Source of the DNA: Chitinophaga pinensis
GTDB lineage: Bacteria > Bacteroidota > Bacteroidia > UKL13-3
DNA length: 59,333 bases
Reading direction: 5' to 3'
NCBI GenBank assembly: GCA_945861965.1
Contig: CAMAWM010000013.1
Span: 1-59,333, forward strand
The notes under the pieces are model-generated. The model saw only the letters and a list, made by a program, of their open reading frames with translations. It had not been told where the DNA came from and made no database searches. Made by a program: the position numbers and the translations under genes. This document shows positions 9,361 through 17,848 of this stretch, in pieces. Each line of letters begins with the position of its first letter. The stretch's first letter is position 1.

Positions 9361-10065
9361 TTAAATCAAATCCATCAAATTAGAAGTTCCAATACTTCTT
9401 CGGCAAGTAAATCCTTCTCCATATTTTTTGCCAATCAAACGTCCGAATTCCAATGCCCTGCCGTTTAGAAATTCTAAAAAATCTTTTGATGAAATTGCTG
9501 TTGTCGGTTCATTTGATTCTGGATTGTAAAACTGACTGCTGTAGGCCATCACAGCTTGCATTTTCTTTTCATAATAATCGCTAATGTCAACTACCAAGTC
9601 TGGTTTTGTGATTCTATCCTGAATGTAATGATAAATTTGTTTTGCTCTCCAAGCCTGCAATCCATTGATTTCAATTTTCTGTAAGCCACTTAAAAATCCA
9701 GCTTCTTCAATTAGGTTTGCAGCTTTTCCGTGATCAATATGTCTGTCGTTTTCGGCATTGCACAAAATAATTTCAGGTTGATAGCATCTAATTTTTTCAA
9801 TTATTTTTTTTAGCGTTTCCGTATCGTTTCTAAAAAATCCATCTGCAAGTTTTAAGTTTTCACGTAAATGAATTCCTAATATTTTTGAAGAAGTATCTGC
9901 TTCTTTTGCTCTAATCTCTGCATTCCCTCGTGTGCCTAATTCGCCTTGTGTTAAATCAATTATGCCAACTTTATATCCAAGATTAATTTGTCTTAGAATT
10001 GTGCCACTGCAAGCCAGTTCTACATCATCGGGATGTGCTGCAAAACATAATATATCTAATTTCAT
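9361..10065 (-). CDS. bshB1: Bacillithiol biosynthesis N-acetylglucosaminyl-malate deacetylase BshB1
   Basis: A 234-residue PIG-L-family zinc deacetylase. It removes the acetyl group from GlcNAc-malate, the second step of bacillithiol synthesis. The zinc and catalytic motif AHPDDVE is at residues 10-16, and the second metal region NDRHIDHGKAA is at ~105-115. The C-terminal half has the typical BshB1 YxxQDRITKPDLVVDISD and YSSQFYNP segments. It is the last gene of the minus-strand operon, 36 bp after the YwqE-like gene. The other bacillithiol genes (bshA, bshC) are not in the window. Confidence 0.94.
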   Translation of the reverse strand: MKLDILCFAAHPDDVELACSGTILRQINLGYKVGIIDLTQGELGTRGNAEIRAKEADTSSKILGIHLRENLKLADGFFRNDTETLKKIIEKIRCYQPEIILCNAENDRHIDHGKAANLIEEAGFLSGLQKIEINGLQAWRAKQIYHYIQDRITKPDLVVDISDYYEKKMQAVMAYSSQFYNPESNEPTTAISSKDFLEFLNGRALEFGRLIGKKYGEGFTCRRSIGTSNLMDLI

Positions 10066-10101
10066 AAAAAATATTTTGTTAAAAGCCTAAAGTAAAGTTA
10101 A

Positions 10102-10863
10102 TCAAAGTGTGTTATTTAGCAATTCTATTTCGCAAGCTTTTTTATAAAGTTTCGATGAAATTACTTTATCATTTATTATTGCGGCATGACGAAAACTATG
10201 TGCATCACTTCCCAAAAAACTATGAATTTTTCTGTCAATAATATACTCAGACATTTTAAGAATTTGAGGCGAGTAGTAACCAATTAACGAAAGATTATTT
10301 AGTTGCAACAAAACACCTTGATCGTGTAATTCATCGTACCTTTCTTTTTTCTGATGGTAATACATATATCTTTCGGGGTGAGCCAACACAGGCTTAAAAC
10401 CTTGAATCTGCAAACTAAAAAGGATTGATTTGAAATTGCGCGGCTCTTCCATAAATGGCAACTCAACCAAAACATATTTATTTTCTCCGCCAAAACTTAA
10501 AATATTTTTTTCCTCAATTTTTTTCTCAATGCCATCGTCAATCATATATTCAGCAGCAACTTCAAGTTCGATAGCAATATTATTTTCTATTAATTTATTT
10601 TTAGTTAATTCAAGTTTTGGGAGTAAATTTTCGGGACCATTTTTATAATAATCACTCATTATATGTGGCGTTGTGATTACTTTTTTATAACCCATTTCTG
10701 AAAATAATTGCAAAATTTCTAATGCTTCTTCAATTGTTTTAACGCCATCGTCAACATCAAAAATTAAATGCGAATGCAATTCTGTTGTTATTGGATTGAC
10801 ATTTGATTCAAGCGACTTTTCCTTGGAGTTGCTTTTATTAAATATGTTAGAAAAAATGCTCAA
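10102..10863 (-). CDS. CpsB/YwqE-type PHP-domain tyrosine-protein phosphatase
   Basis: A 253-residue PHP-fold metal-dependent phosphatase of the CpsB/CapC/YwqE family, which dephosphorylates tyrosine kinases controlling capsule and exopolysaccharide synthesis. Metal-binding motifs seen: HSH (residues 30-32), DDG (38-40), TTPH (~64-67), HPERY (~170) and GSDAHS (~218). The usual DMHSHLLPGIDDG is altered to ELHSHLIFDVDDG here, but the His and Asp ligands remain. The start is TTG at 10863. It gives MSIFSNIF, the N-terminus usual in this family, and no ATG lies before the HSH motif. The gene sits among sugar-nucleotide genes, which fits control of polysaccharide export. No partner tyrosine kinase is present in the window. 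Confidence 0.87.
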   Translation of the reverse strand: MSIFSNIFNKSNSKEKSLESNVNPITTELHSHLIFDVDDGVKTIEEALEILQLFSEMGYKKVITTPHIMSDYYKNGPENLLPKLELTKNKLIENNIAIELEVAAEYMIDDGIEKKIEEKNILSFGGENKYVLVELPFMEEPRNFKSILFSLQIQGFKPVLAHPERYMYYHQKKERYDELHDQGVLLQLNNLSLIGYYSPQILKMSEYIIDRKIHSFLGSDAHSFRHAAIINDKVISSKLYKKACEIELLNNTL

Positions 10864-10902
10864 ATTAGTTTACGTGATTGTTTTATTTCTATTAAAAAAA
10901 AA

Positions 10903-11880
10903 TTAAATATTTTCTAAAAATTCCTTTAATGACGCTATGTTTGGCACATTCAACGAATCTGCATTTCTGAAATCAGCGACAAATAAACTTAGCCAATCCA
11001 AACTGTGAATGAGTTCGTAAACTGATTCAATTCCAAATTCATTTACGGATAAATTAATCACTTTGTGATTTTCAACTTCTAAAAGATTGGTCAAAAATTC
11101 AAACCGTGCGCTTACTCTTTCATTTTTTCCTGAATCAATAAAAAAGAAAACTGAAGGCACAACTCCGTAATAACTTTCAATTACATTGTGATTGGCTTCG
11201 GGCAAAACATGAACAAATGCTTCATGCTTTGCGTTTTCTTGAATTTGCTGCGCAAAACGAATACCCAAAGCTTCGAAAAAAGTATCTGTAACAACAATAA
11301 ATTTATTGTTAATTTTTGGTTTTATTTTTTCGAAAATTGCCAAAGCATTTTCCTCAAATTGTTCAGTGTTTTTAAGATTAATTAATATTGTTTCGTATGT
11401 TGATGAATAATCTTTATTCAGAAATTCAGCAAAAATTTGAATTAAATAAGTAAGTGAGAAACCCAATGCCATTCTTGGCTGAAATCCTGTTTCTATGGTA
11501 TAGGTTTTTATGTTATTTAGTGTTGCTAATTCAGCAATTTTACCTCCGCTGGTTAAAATTAACATATCGCAACCACGCTTCAATACTTCGTCTAACATTT
11601 GCAATGTTTCTTCTGTATTTCCGCTGTACGATGCCATAATACAAAGCGTTTTCTCGTTTACATAAGCGGGGATTGTGTATTCAGCAACACAATCAATCGG
11701 CAATGGAAACTGATCCATAAAAATATTTTTTGTCAATCGACCGCCAATTCCACTTCCACCCAAACCGCCAATTAAAACATTCGAATATTTTGATATTTCA
11801 AGATTGTGTTTGCTGTAATTTTTTAATGCAAATTCTATTTGACTACTAAATTTTTTTAATGCTTCGTGTTGTTCGTTCAT
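10903..11880 (-). CDS. Bifunctional phosphoglucose/phosphomannose isomerase (SIS domains)
   Basis: A 325-residue protein of the PGI/PMI family. It interconverts glucose-6-phosphate or mannose-6-phosphate with fructose-6-phosphate. Two SIS folds are recognisable: the first has GGLGGSGIGGR (residues 38-48) and ASYSGNTEET (~83-92), the sugar-phosphate-binding and PGI/PMI signature segments. A conserved NHNVIESY segment lies near residue 230. It lies 22 bp after rmlA and 39 bp before the YwqE-like gene, so it probably feeds the hexose-phosphate pool used for the nucleotide sugars made by its operon neighbours. Confidence 0.9.
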   Translation of the reverse strand: MNEQHEALKKFSSQIEFALKNYSKHNLEISKYSNVLIGGLGGSGIGGRLTKNIFMDQFPLPIDCVAEYTIPAYVNEKTLCIMASYSGNTEETLQMLDEVLKRGCDMLILTSGGKIAELATLNNIKTYTIETGFQPRMALGFSLTYLIQIFAEFLNKDYSSTYETILINLKNTEQFEENALAIFEKIKPKINNKFIVVTDTFFEALGIRFAQQIQENAKHEAFVHVLPEANHNVIESYYGVVPSVFFFIDSGKNERVSARFEFLTNLLEVENHKVINLSVNEFGIESVYELIHSLDWLSLFVADFRNADSLNVPNIASLKEFLENI

Positions 11881-11902
11881 TCTGTTCGTAATATTTTTTA
11901 AT

Positions 11903-12763
11903 TTATTTAATAAGATTCATTAAATATTTTCCGTACCCACTTTTCAATAATTTTTTTGCTTGAATTTCAAGTTCAGCTTTATCAATAAATCCCATAGTAT
12001 ATGCTGCTTCTTCAATACAGCCAATTTTCAATGCTTGTCTTTCTTCAATTACATATACAAACTGGCCGGCTTGCATCAAGCTATCAAAAGTTCCAGTGTC
12101 TAACCATGCTGTACCACGTTGTAATACGGCAACTTTTAACATTCCTTTTTCTAAATATGATTTGTTGACATCGGTAATTTCAAGCTCTCCTCGTGGAGAT
12201 GGTTTAATATTTTTTGCAACATCAATTATGCTGTTATCATAAAAATATAAACCTGGAACTGCATAATTTGATTTTGGATTTTTTGGTTTTTCTTCGATGC
12301 TAATTGCATTCATGTTTTCATCAAATTCAACCACACCGTACCTTTCAGGATCGGAAACATGGTAAGCGAAAACAACACCACCAACTGGATTTACATTTGA
12401 TTGTAATAATTCATTTAAGCCCGAACCGAAAAATATATTGTCACCTAAAATTAAAGCAACATTGTCATTCCCAATAAATTTTTCGCCTATCAAAAATGCT
12501 TGTGCTAAGCCATCAGGATTTGGTTGTTCGGCAAATTCAAACTTGCAACCAATTTGAGATCCATCGCCCAAAAGTTTTTTAAATCCTGGCAAATCATGTG
12601 GAGTTGAAATAATTAAAATTTCATTTATTCCAGCAAGTATTAATGTTGATAATGGGTAATAAATCATTGGTTTGTCGTACACGGGCATCAATTGCTTACT
12701 TACGGCAATAGTTAATGGATGCAATCGTGTGCCACTTCCTCCGGCTAAAATTATTCCTTTCAT
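11903..12763 (-). CDS. rfbA: Glucose-1-phosphate thymidylyltransferase
   Basis: A 286-residue RmlA. It joins glucose-1-phosphate and dTTP to form dTDP-glucose. The nucleotidyltransferase loop GGSGTRLHP is at residues 8-16, followed by [30 protein letters not shown] (~80), LGDNIFFG (~106) and [10 protein letters not shown] (~220); length matches the family. It lies directly downstream of rmlB in the operon, 97 bp apart. No rmlC or rmlD is present, so the final dTDP-sugar cannot be inferred here. Confidence 0.97.
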   Translation of the reverse strand: MKGIILAGGSGTRLHPLTIAVSKQLMPVYDKPMIYYPLSTLILAGINEILIISTPHDLPGFKKLLGDGSQIGCKFEFAEQPNPDGLAQAFLIGEKFIGNDNVALILGDNIFFGSGLNELLQSNVNPVGGVVFAYHVSDPERYGVVEFDENMNAISIEEKPKNPKSNYAVPGLYFYDNSIIDVAKNIKPSPRGELEITDVNKSYLEKGMLKVAVLQRGTAWLDTGTFDSLMQAGQFVYVIEERQALKIGCIEEAAYTMGFIDKAELEIQAKKLLKSGYGKYLMNLIK

Positions 12764-12860
12764 TTTTTGTTAATTGTTAATGCTAAACACAAAAAAATAT
12801 CAAGTTGCAATATATGTTTTTACTACTACTCCTTCTGTTTTCGAGTCTGCCAGCACTAAA

Positions 12861-13925
12861 CTATTCTGCATTATTCGAATACATTTTTTCATAATACTTT
12901 TGATAATTTCCACTTGTTACTTCGTCCATCCAATCTTGATTGTTAAGATACCAATCAATTGTTTTTTCGATGCCTTCCTCGAACTGCAAGGATGGTTGCC
13001 AACCCAATTCGTTCATTATTTTATTTGCGTCAATTGCATAGCGCAAATCATGTCCAGCACGGTCGATTACATACGAAATTAGTTTTTCTGATTCGCCCAT
13101 TTCACGCCCTAATTTTTTATCCATGACTTTGCAAATCACTTTTATCAAATCAATATTTTTCCATTCGTTAAAACCGCCAATGTTGTAAGTTTCACCAATT
13201 TTTCCTTTGTGAAAAACATCGTCTATAGCTCTTGCGTGGTCAATTACATAAAGCCAATCGCGAACATTTTCTCCTTTGCCATAAACTGGCAAGGGTTTGT
13301 TGTTGCGAATATTATTAATAAACAACGGAATTAATTTTTCTGGGAATTGATTGGGGCCGTAATTGTTTGAACAATTTGAAATTACAATTGGAATTTTATA
13401 GGTATTGTGATATGCTCTTACAAAATGATCGCTGCTTGCTTTGCTAGCGCTATAAGGACTTTGAGGGTCGTATGGTGTTGTTTCTAAAAAAAATCCACCA
13501 TCGTGCAAGCTTCCATAAACTTCATCGGTTGAAACATGATAAAACAATTTATTCTCAAAATTTCCTTTCCAACAATTCTTTGCTGCGTTTAATAAATTTA
13601 CCGTTCCTACAACATTGGTCATTACAAAATCTAAAGGATTTGTAATACTACGATCAACATGACTTTCAGCGGCAAGATGAATAACTGAATCAAATTTATG
13701 TTCATCAAAAATTGCATTTAAAGCGATAGCATCAACTAAGTCAATTTTCAAAAAATGGTAGTTTGAAGCATTTTCTATATCACTTATGTTTTTTAGATTT
13801 CCAGCATAGGTGAGATTATCCAAATTGTAAATTTCATAATCCGAATATTTCTTTACAAATAATCTGATTACATGCGATCCAATAAATCCTGCACCACCTG
13901 TAATCAAAATTTTTTTCTTCGTCAT
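12861..13925 (-). CDS. rfbB: dTDP-glucose 4,6-dehydratase
   Basis: A 354-residue extended SDR enzyme that converts dTDP-glucose to dTDP-4-keto-6-deoxyglucose using bound NAD. The Rossmann motif GGAGFIGSH is at residues 10-18 and the catalytic STDEVYG at ~130. The active-site segment YSASKASSDH is at ~160 (Tyr and Lys), followed by SNNYGPNQFPEKLIP, all typical of RmlB. It starts 3 bp after the galE stop, suggesting translational coupling. With rmlA it makes the common precursor of many deoxysugars found in O-antigen-type or exopolysaccharide glycans. Confidence 0.97.
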   Translation of the reverse strand: MTKKKILITGGAGFIGSHVIRLFVKKYSDYEIYNLDNLTYAGNLKNISDIENASNYHFLKIDLVDAIALNAIFDEHKFDSVIHLAAESHVDRSITNPLDFVMTNVVGTVNLLNAAKNCWKGNFENKLFYHVSTDEVYGSLHDGGFFLETTPYDPQSPYSASKASSDHFVRAYHNTYKIPIVISNCSNNYGPNQFPEKLIPLFINNIRNNKPLPVYGKGENVRDWLYVIDHARAIDDVFHKGKIGETYNIGGFNEWKNIDLIKVICKVMDKKLGREMGESEKLISYVIDRAGHDLRYAIDANKIMNELGWQPSLQFEEGIEKTIDWYLNNQDWMDEVTSGNYQKYYEKMYSNNAE

Positions 13926-13928
13926 GTC

Positions 13929-14957
13929 TTATAATTTATTTTTTTCTTTTTGTAATCTTTTTTCCCATTCCCAAGCGCTACGCATCATTTCTTCAACACT
14001 TATTTCAGCTTTCCAACCAAGTTCGTTGTTTGCCTTTGTTGTATCAGCATAAACTGCTTCAACATCGCCACTTCTTCGTTCTATAATTTTGTAATTTATT
14101 TTTATTCCAGTTGCATTTTCAAATGCTTGAATCATTTGCAAAACCGAAAATCCTATTCCAGTTCCCAAATTAAAAACTTCGTAATTGCTTTTGTTTTTAT
14201 TTTGAATGAGTCTTTCGATAGCTACAACATGAGCACGAGCAATGTCAACTACATGAATATAATCTCTAACGCAAGTTCCGTCAATTGTATTGTAATTACC
14301 GCCAAATACATTCAAATATTGTCGGATTCCAAGAGCAGTTTGTGTTAAGTAAGGTACCAAATGGGATGGAACTCCATGAGGAATTTCGCCAATTAGATTG
14401 CTTTTATGGTTGCCAATTGGATTGAAATACCGCAACGAAATATTTTGAAGATTGAAAGATTTTACCGTATGCTCCAATATTTCTTCACCCATTTGTTTTG
14501 TACTTCCATACGGACTTTCAGCTTTTTTTATTGTTGCATTCTCATTTACAGGCAAGGAATCTGGATTGCCATAAACAGTACAACTGGACGAAAAAACAAC
14601 GTTTTTAATGGCATATTTCTCCAGGCATTTCAATAAATTAATTTGTGAGAGTAAGTTGTTTTCAAGATACATTAAAGGATGTTTAACACTTTCTCCAACT
14701 TCAATTTTAGCTGCAAAATGTATTGCTGCAACTATATCTGTGTTATTTGCAAAAAGTGAGTCCATTTCATTGAAATTACACATTTCAATTTTTTTAAAAT
14801 GTGGTTTTTTTGATGTAATTTTTTCAATGCAGTCAACTACAACTTCAGACGAATTACTTAAATTGTCAATAATTAGCACTTCAAATCCTGCTTGCTGCAA
14901 CTCAACAACTGTATGAGATCCAATATAACCTGTTCCGCCTGTTACTAATATTTTCAT
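13929..14957 (-). CDS. galE: UDP-glucose 4-epimerase
   Basis: A 342-residue extended SDR that interconverts UDP-glucose and UDP-galactose. GGTGYIGSH at residues 7-15 binds NAD. The catalytic serine region SSSCTVYG is at ~120 and the Tyr-Lys pair YGSTK at ~148. LRYFNPIGNH and DYIHVVDIARAH match GalE. It lies 34 bp after purM and 3 bp before rmlB, and supplies galactose units for surface glycans alongside the dTDP-sugar genes. Confidence 0.96.
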   Translation of the reverse strand: MKILVTGGTGYIGSHTVVELQQAGFEVLIIDNLSNSSEVVVDCIEKITSKKPHFKKIEMCNFNEMDSLFANNTDIVAAIHFAAKIEVGESVKHPLMYLENNLLSQINLLKCLEKYAIKNVVFSSSCTVYGNPDSLPVNENATIKKAESPYGSTKQMGEEILEHTVKSFNLQNISLRYFNPIGNHKSNLIGEIPHGVPSHLVPYLTQTALGIRQYLNVFGGNYNTIDGTCVRDYIHVVDIARAHVVAIERLIQNKNKSNYEVFNLGTGIGFSVLQMIQAFENATGIKINYKIIERRSGDVEAVYADTTKANNELGWKAEISVEEMMRSAWEWEKRLQKEKNKL

Positions 14958-14991
14958 TCTGCTTATCTAGTTTTTTTTCTGCTTGAAATAA

Positions 14992-16155
14992 TTAATAAAT
15001 GAACTCTCCATTTTCTGTTTTCAATAGCAATTGTTTTTTCTCGCTTGCTTCCACATGACCAATTATTTGAGCGTCTATTTTGTATTTTTTTGCAATTTCA
15101 ATCAAACCATCAGCCGTTTTTTCATTGGTATAAAATTCCAAAAGATTTCCCATATTAAAAACTTTATACATTTCATTCCATTCAGTTTTTGATTGTTGTT
15201 GAATCATCGAAAATAATTCTGGTGTTTTAAATAAATTGTCTTTTACTATTTTCAAATCGTTAATAAAGTGTACTATTTTTGTTTGCCCTCCACCAGTACA
15301 ATGCACCATTCCATTTATAGTTGAAAAATAATTTTCGAAAATTTCTTTAATTATTGGCGAGAAAGTACGAGTAGGAGAGAGCAACATTTTCCCGACATTT
15401 AAAGTATGTTGATCAAGTTGTGAAGTTAATTTTAAGTTGCCGCTATAAATTAATTCCTTAGAAACTTCAGGAGCGTATGTTTCGGTGAAGCTTTGATAAA
15501 AACCTGAAAGTACATCGTGTCTTGACATGGTAAGTCCATTGCTTCCCATTCCTGCGTTGTATTCTTTTTCGTAAGTAGATTGTCCGAAACTAGCTAAGCC
15601 AACAATTACATCACCTTTTTGTATTTTATGGTTTGATATAATTTCGTTCCGTTTTGCTCTAGCAGTTACAGTTGAATCAACTATTATTGTTCTTACCAAA
15701 TCGCCAACATCTGCAGTTTCTCCTCCTGTACTGTAAATATTTATTCCAAAACCTCTTAGCATTTCTAAGAACTCTTCAGTTCCATCAATTATTGTTGAAA
15801 TAATTTCTCCTGGAATTAAATTTTTATTGCGACCAATTGTGGATGATAGTAAAATGTTTTGATAAACTCCTGAACACATTAAATCGTTTAAATTCATCAC
15901 AATTGCATCTTGTGCAATGCCTTTCCAAACCGATAAATCGCCTGTTTCTTTCCAATACAAATAAGCCAGAGATGATTTTGTTCCAGCTCCATCTGCATGC
16001 ATTATGTTGCAATAGTTTTCATCGGCACCCAAATAGTCGGGTACAATTTTGCAAAAAGATTTAGGGAACAATCCTTTGTTTATATTTTTTATTGCCGCAT
16101 GAACGTCTTCCTTTTGAGATGAAACGCCACGCCTCATGTATTTATCCGAACTCAT
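14992..16155 (-). CDS. purM: Phosphoribosylformylglycinamidine cyclo-ligase (AIR synthase), Bacteroidota form
   Basis: A 387-residue AIR-synthase-family protein. PurM closes the imidazole ring of FGAM with ATP in purine synthesis. Features seen: an N-terminal segment resembling the PurM SYxxaGV motif (RRGVSSQKEDVHAAI), HADGAGTKSSLAY (~50-62; ATP and phosphate binding), the MNLNDLMCSG segment (~90), STGGETADVGDLV (~140) and a C-terminal HCTGGGQTK (~285). It is longer than E. coli PurM (345), as in other Bacteroidota. It heads the nucleotide-sugar operon, an odd position for a purine gene. AIR-synthase-related proteins such as HypE, ThiL or SelD are less likely given the match along the whole length. 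Confidence 0.85.
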   Translation of the reverse strand: MSSDKYMRRGVSSQKEDVHAAIKNINKGLFPKSFCKIVPDYLGADENYCNIMHADGAGTKSSLAYLYWKETGDLSVWKGIAQDAIVMNLNDLMCSGVYQNILLSSTIGRNKNLIPGEIISTIIDGTEEFLEMLRGFGINIYSTGGETADVGDLVRTIIVDSTVTARAKRNEIISNHKIQKGDVIVGLASFGQSTYEKEYNAGMGSNGLTMSRHDVLSGFYQSFTETYAPEVSKELIYSGNLKLTSQLDQHTLNVGKMLLSPTRTFSPIIKEIFENYFSTINGMVHCTGGGQTKIVHFINDLKIVKDNLFKTPELFSMIQQQSKTEWNEMYKVFNMGNLLEFYTNEKTADGLIEIAKKYKIDAQIIGHVEASEKKQLLLKTENGEFIY

Positions 16156-16228
16156 TCAACTGTTTTAAAAAGCGTGTAAAAATATACCTAAATGCTGATT
16201 ATGAAAAATACTTTTTTTAAAGAATTAA

Positions 16229-16262
16229 AAAATCCCGTTTGATGCATATCAAACGGGATTTT
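16229..16262 (-). terminator. Terminator after the OmpA-family gene
   Basis: A perfect 15 bp stem (arms 16229-16243 and 16248-16262) with the 4-nt loop GCAT. On the minus strand it is followed by T-rich sequence. It closes the OmpA transcript 30 bp after its stop and insulates the purM operon. Confidence 0.9.
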
Positions 16263-16291
16263 AATTTAAAAAGTTTATAAATTAATTTCCT

Positions 16292-17734
16292 TTATTCAAA
16301 TCTTAACTCAACACTACGATTTTCGTGTTTGTCTTTTTTGCTCTTTTTAGACTTTGAAATTACAAATCCCTTAGTTGAAATTCGGTCGATTGAAATTCCT
16401 CTAACAACCATATATGCTTTTACAAATTCGGCTCTCGAAATAGAATGTTTGATAGCAGATTCATTTGTAGATAAACTATCGCTGTAGCCTTCAACTACTA
16501 ATTTGAAGTTTTCGTGTTTCTTCATCAATCTTAATATTCTATTCAGTTCGTTGTATGATTCAGAAGTAATAACAATGATGCTGCCGGGCTTAAATTCAGC
16601 TTTTTTCAGTTTGAAACTACTTGGTTTCACTTCAACAACTACAATTTTCTTTTCTTCCGTTTTTTCGGCTTCAGCTTTGTTTTTATTGTCTTTTTTCATC
16701 TTAGCTCTTCTTTCTTTGTTTAGCTTAGATTCTGGCTTGTTGCTGTTTCCTTGTGGTTTTACATATTGAATCATTTTGCAACCATCAGGCACTGTTCCTG
16801 CTTCAGTTGGGCATTTGTCCAAATAATTTGGAATTCCGTCTCTGTCTGAGTCTAATGTTATACCTGATTGATTAACTTGATTGCTTGGCGAATTAGGTTC
16901 TTTGTCGTAATAATCGCTAACACCATCGCTATCTCCATCTATTCTCAATGATTCAAATCCTTCTAATTTCTTTTTTAATTCATCGTAGTTGGCTTGAAGT
17001 TCTTTTGTTGACATTTCAACCTTCTTGTTCATTTTTTTCAAAACATCTTCGTATCCAGTAGTCATTTCAATGTTGCCATTTGGACCACCAAAATTAAGAT
17101 GCAAACCAACAGAAGCAATTCCGTAATAATCATCAGCACGATTGCCATAAATTGCTGGACTGTATCCGTCAAAATTATCTATTCCTGTTTTTCTAACTGA
17201 ATATTCTGAAGTTAGATCAATACTTCGGCTAAGTTTTAGTTTTAGGCCTAAAGTACCAACCATCAAATTGTCAATATTTGCGTTTGTAATTTTCCCACCC
17301 TTAGTTACCGTATTATCAAAATTTCCAAATCCTATTCCAAGATACATTACAGAAAAAATTGGATGTACTCCGTTTTTATCAGCTCTGCCTTTTCTGAAAT
17401 TTATGGCATTGAAAATCAATTGAAACGTGTGGTCAATTACTTCAATATTTGCATCCCAACCAGACACAGTTGGAGCGCCTGGATAGTATTGAGTATTTAC
17501 ATGAATATCAAAAGATGTAGATGTATACTGATAACGCAAAGCCAATCGATTGGTAATCGAATATTTGCCAGTCAATCCATAAGCAAAGCCTGAAGTGCCA
17601 CTTTCTGCATCTCCCATATCCATTCCAAGTCCACCGTTAAATCCTAATGCCCATCTGCTGTAAGATGATTGAGCCATTGCTGCACTTGAAGCAAGTATTG
17701 CAACAATAATTATTGATATTTTTATGTGTCTCAT
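16292..17734 (-). CDS. OmpA-family outer-membrane beta-barrel protein with thrombospondin type 3 calcium repeats
   Basis: The start is set at 17734 because MRHIKISIIIVAILASSAAMAQ is a clean signal peptide; an upstream ATG at 17761 would add nine polar residues. The 480-residue protein has an N-terminal barrel-like region (~20-230). TSP type 3 calcium-binding repeats follow (DGDSDGVSDYYD, DSDRDGIPNYLDKCP; ~270-310), then a Lys/Glu-rich linker and a C-terminal OmpA-like domain (~375-480). In that domain the usual GHTD is GYSD, but the aspartate, the SRAEFVKAY arginine and an NRS version of the NRR motif remain. Peptidoglycan binding is likely but not certain. It is a single-gene unit bounded by a terminator. 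Confidence 0.88.
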   Translation of the reverse strand: MRHIKISIIIVAILASSAAMAQSSYSRWALGFNGGLGMDMGDAESGTSGFAYGLTGKYSITNRLALRYQYTSTSFDIHVNTQYYPGAPTVSGWDANIEVIDHTFQLIFNAINFRKGRADKNGVHPIFSVMYLGIGFGNFDNTVTKGGKITNANIDNLMVGTLGLKLKLSRSIDLTSEYSVRKTGIDNFDGYSPAIYGNRADDYYGIASVGLHLNFGGPNGNIEMTTGYEDVLKKMNKKVEMSTKELQANYDELKKKLEGFESLRIDGDSDGVSDYYDKEPNSPSNQVNQSGITLDSDRDGIPNYLDKCPTEAGTVPDGCKMIQYVKPQGNSNKPESKLNKERRAKMKKDNKNKAEAEKTEEKKIVVVEVKPSSFKLKKAEFKPGSIIVITSESYNELNRILRLMKKHENFKLVVEGYSDSLSTNESAIKHSISRAEFVKAYMVVRGISIDRISTKGFVISKSKKSKKDKHENRSVELRFE

Positions 17735-17848
17735 ATTATTATTATGTAAATAGAAATTCACTACAAGTATAAAGTAATTAATTTAATTATATCATGATGC
17801 GTGTTGATAATCATGTTGATATGCAAATAAATTGGAAAAGTGTTTTGC

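Noticed and set aside
12774-13082. 102-codon plus-strand frame over the rmlB 3' end
   Set aside because: Most of it is antisense to rmlB, which is clearly coding.
14992-16155. The AIR-synthase-fold protein as HypE, ThiL or SelD
   Set aside because: The match along the whole length is to PurM of Bacteroidota, and no hydrogenase, thiamine or selenium genes are nearby.
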